Source: Chloroflexota bacterium
Lineage (GTDB): Bacteria > Chloroflexota > Limnocylindria > Limnocylindrales > CSP1-4
Reading direction: 5' to 3'
Length of the DNA: 6,434 bases
NCBI GenBank assembly: GCA_021802185.1
Contig: JAKAAV010000140.1
Location: 1-6,434 of the forward strand
In this document: positions 6,073 to 6,434 of the stretch, one piece after another
Numbering within the stretch: the first letter of the stretch is position 1
How the letters are laid out: each line of letters begins with the position of its first letter
Position numbers and translations under genes: made by a program
The notes under the pieces: generated by a model
Told to the model about the DNA's origin: nothing
What the model saw: only the letters and a program-made list of their open reading frames with translations
Database searches by the model: none

Positions 6073-6194
6073 GGACCGCGCCGCTGACCGCGCGCTGGAC
6101 CGCGCAGCTGACCGCGCTCGACTGGCCGCGCCCGGACCGCGCCGCTGACCGCGCGCTGGACCGCGCAGCTGACCGCGCTCGACTGGCCGCACCC
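6073..6194. repeat. 61-bp tandem repeat array B, two copies
   Basis: Copies at 6073-6133 and 6134-6194 match at 60 of 61 positions, the only difference being G at 6130 versus A at 6191. The unit begins GGACCGCGCCGCTGACCGCG and has an internal sub-repeat built on GCTGACCGCGCGCTGGACCGCGC-like blocks. Looser versions of the same GACCGCGC-type words extend left to about 6015. The array ends 17 bp before the miaA stop codon complement, so it lies in the miaA 3' region. Its unit sequence is unrelated to array A despite the same period. Confidence 0.93.
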
Positions 6195-6211
6195 GGGATC
6201 CGATGGGCCGG

Positions 6212-6434
6212 CTACCGGGTGGCCCGCACCGCCGATTCGAGGAAGGCCCGAACGAGGGGGAGCGCCGCCGGGTACGGGTCATACGTGGCATCGAGCCAGG
6301 TGATGCCAGGCTCGGCGCGGAACCAGGTCCGCTGCCTGCGCGCATACGCCCGGGTCCGGACGATCGTCTCTGCCAGCGCCTCCGCCGTGCTCCGCCGGCC
6401 CCGCGCAACGTCGATCGCTTCGCGGTACCCGATC
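6212..6434 (-). CDS. miaA: tRNA dimethylallyltransferase, C-terminal end (truncated by window edge)
   Basis: The last 73 residues and a TAG stop are visible; the start and the P-loop lie beyond the right edge. The fragment begins GYREAIDVARGRRSTAEALA and continues ETIVRTRAYARRQRTWFR. This matches the conserved C-terminal part of MiaA, where a Gly-Tyr-(Arg/Lys)-Glu segment is followed some residues later by an RTR-x-YA-(R/K)RQ-x-TWFR motif that contacts the tRNA anticodon stem. MiaA adds a dimethylallyl group to N6 of A37 in tRNAs reading codons that start with U. The final residues (LDATYDPYPAALPLVRAFLE) are family-typical in position but variable. Its 3' end faces the BON gene, with the 61-bp arrays between. 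The gene appears intact as far as it is visible. Confidence 0.93.
   Translation of the reverse strand, partial: IGYREAIDVARGRRSTAEALAETIVRTRAYARRQRTWFRAEPGITWLDATYDPYPAALPLVRAFLESAVRATR

Larger units (their letters stand above)
5482..6211. other. 730-bp non-coding convergent interval rich in repeats
   Basis: No open frame here has a credible start, ribosome site or recognisable protein. The interval is bounded by two stop codons, that of the BON gene on the left and of miaA on the right, so it is the shared 3' region of convergent genes. It contains a structured GC hairpin just after the BON gene, a 12-bp duplication, two 61-bp-period arrays, and an unrelated stretch (about 5818-6014) with only a diverged fragment of the first array. 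No tRNA, rRNA or CRISPR array was recognised. Confidence 0.7.

Noticed and set aside
5662..6194. CRISPR-like array of direct repeats
   Set aside because: The repeats are contiguous 61-bp units without unique spacers, only two to three copies each, and no cas gene is in view.
4666..6408. Long minus-strand open frame across the BON gene, both repeat arrays and the end of miaA
   Set aside because: It runs antisense to the well-supported BON gene and in the wrong frame to miaA. Its product is Arg/Ala/Gly/Pro-rich low complexity, and its openness is explained by GC content.

Overview
The window comes from a high-GC bacterial chromosome with G/C-ending codons throughout. It carries mostly conserved housekeeping and cell-surface genes. 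The GC content, GTG/ATG starts with strong Shine-Dalgarno sites, Pro/Ala/Thr-rich anchored protein and cytosolic acidic BON protein would suit a Chloroflexota (Limnocylindria-like) or actinobacterial genome. That placement is an inference, since no marker gene here fixes the taxonomy.

Layout from left to right. Positions 1-3160 hold four minus-strand genes that read as one operon, in transcription order: a small membrane-anchored Pro/Ala/Thr-rich protein (3160-2624), an NAD-dependent sugar-nucleotide epimerase/dehydratase (2609-1614), a MurG-like predicted glycosyltransferase (1564-326), and the N-terminus of a GT4-type glycosyltransferase that runs off the left edge (329-1). Junctions are tight (14 bp, 49 bp and a 4-bp ATGA overlap). 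The set looks like part of a surface glycan or glycoconjugate locus: the epimerase shapes the nucleotide sugar and the two transferases use it. The first gene may be an exported protein of the same pathway or even its glycosylation target.

Positions 3161-3345 separate this operon from the upstream minus-strand gene hflX (4635-3346), a ribosome-associated GTPase. The gap is crowded with structure: an 8-bp-stem hairpin, a 12-bp-arm perfect inverted repeat, and a 22-bp direct repeat ending at the base next to the hflX stop codon. A divergent intergenic region (4636-4806) leads to a plus-strand gene for a very acidic, apparently cytosolic protein with a C-terminal BON domain (4807-5481).

Positions 5482-6211 are a 730-bp non-coding interval between two convergent genes, the BON gene and the C-terminal end of miaA (tRNA dimethylallyltransferase, minus strand, entering from the right edge). 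It holds two unrelated tandem arrays that share a 61-bp period, plus smaller repeats. The miaA to hflX order recalls the miaA-hfq-hflX cluster of other bacteria, but no hfq lies between them and the BON gene is inserted in opposite orientation. I see no defence system, mobile element, CRISPR array or RNA gene. The paired 61-bp arrays are the least explained feature of the window.
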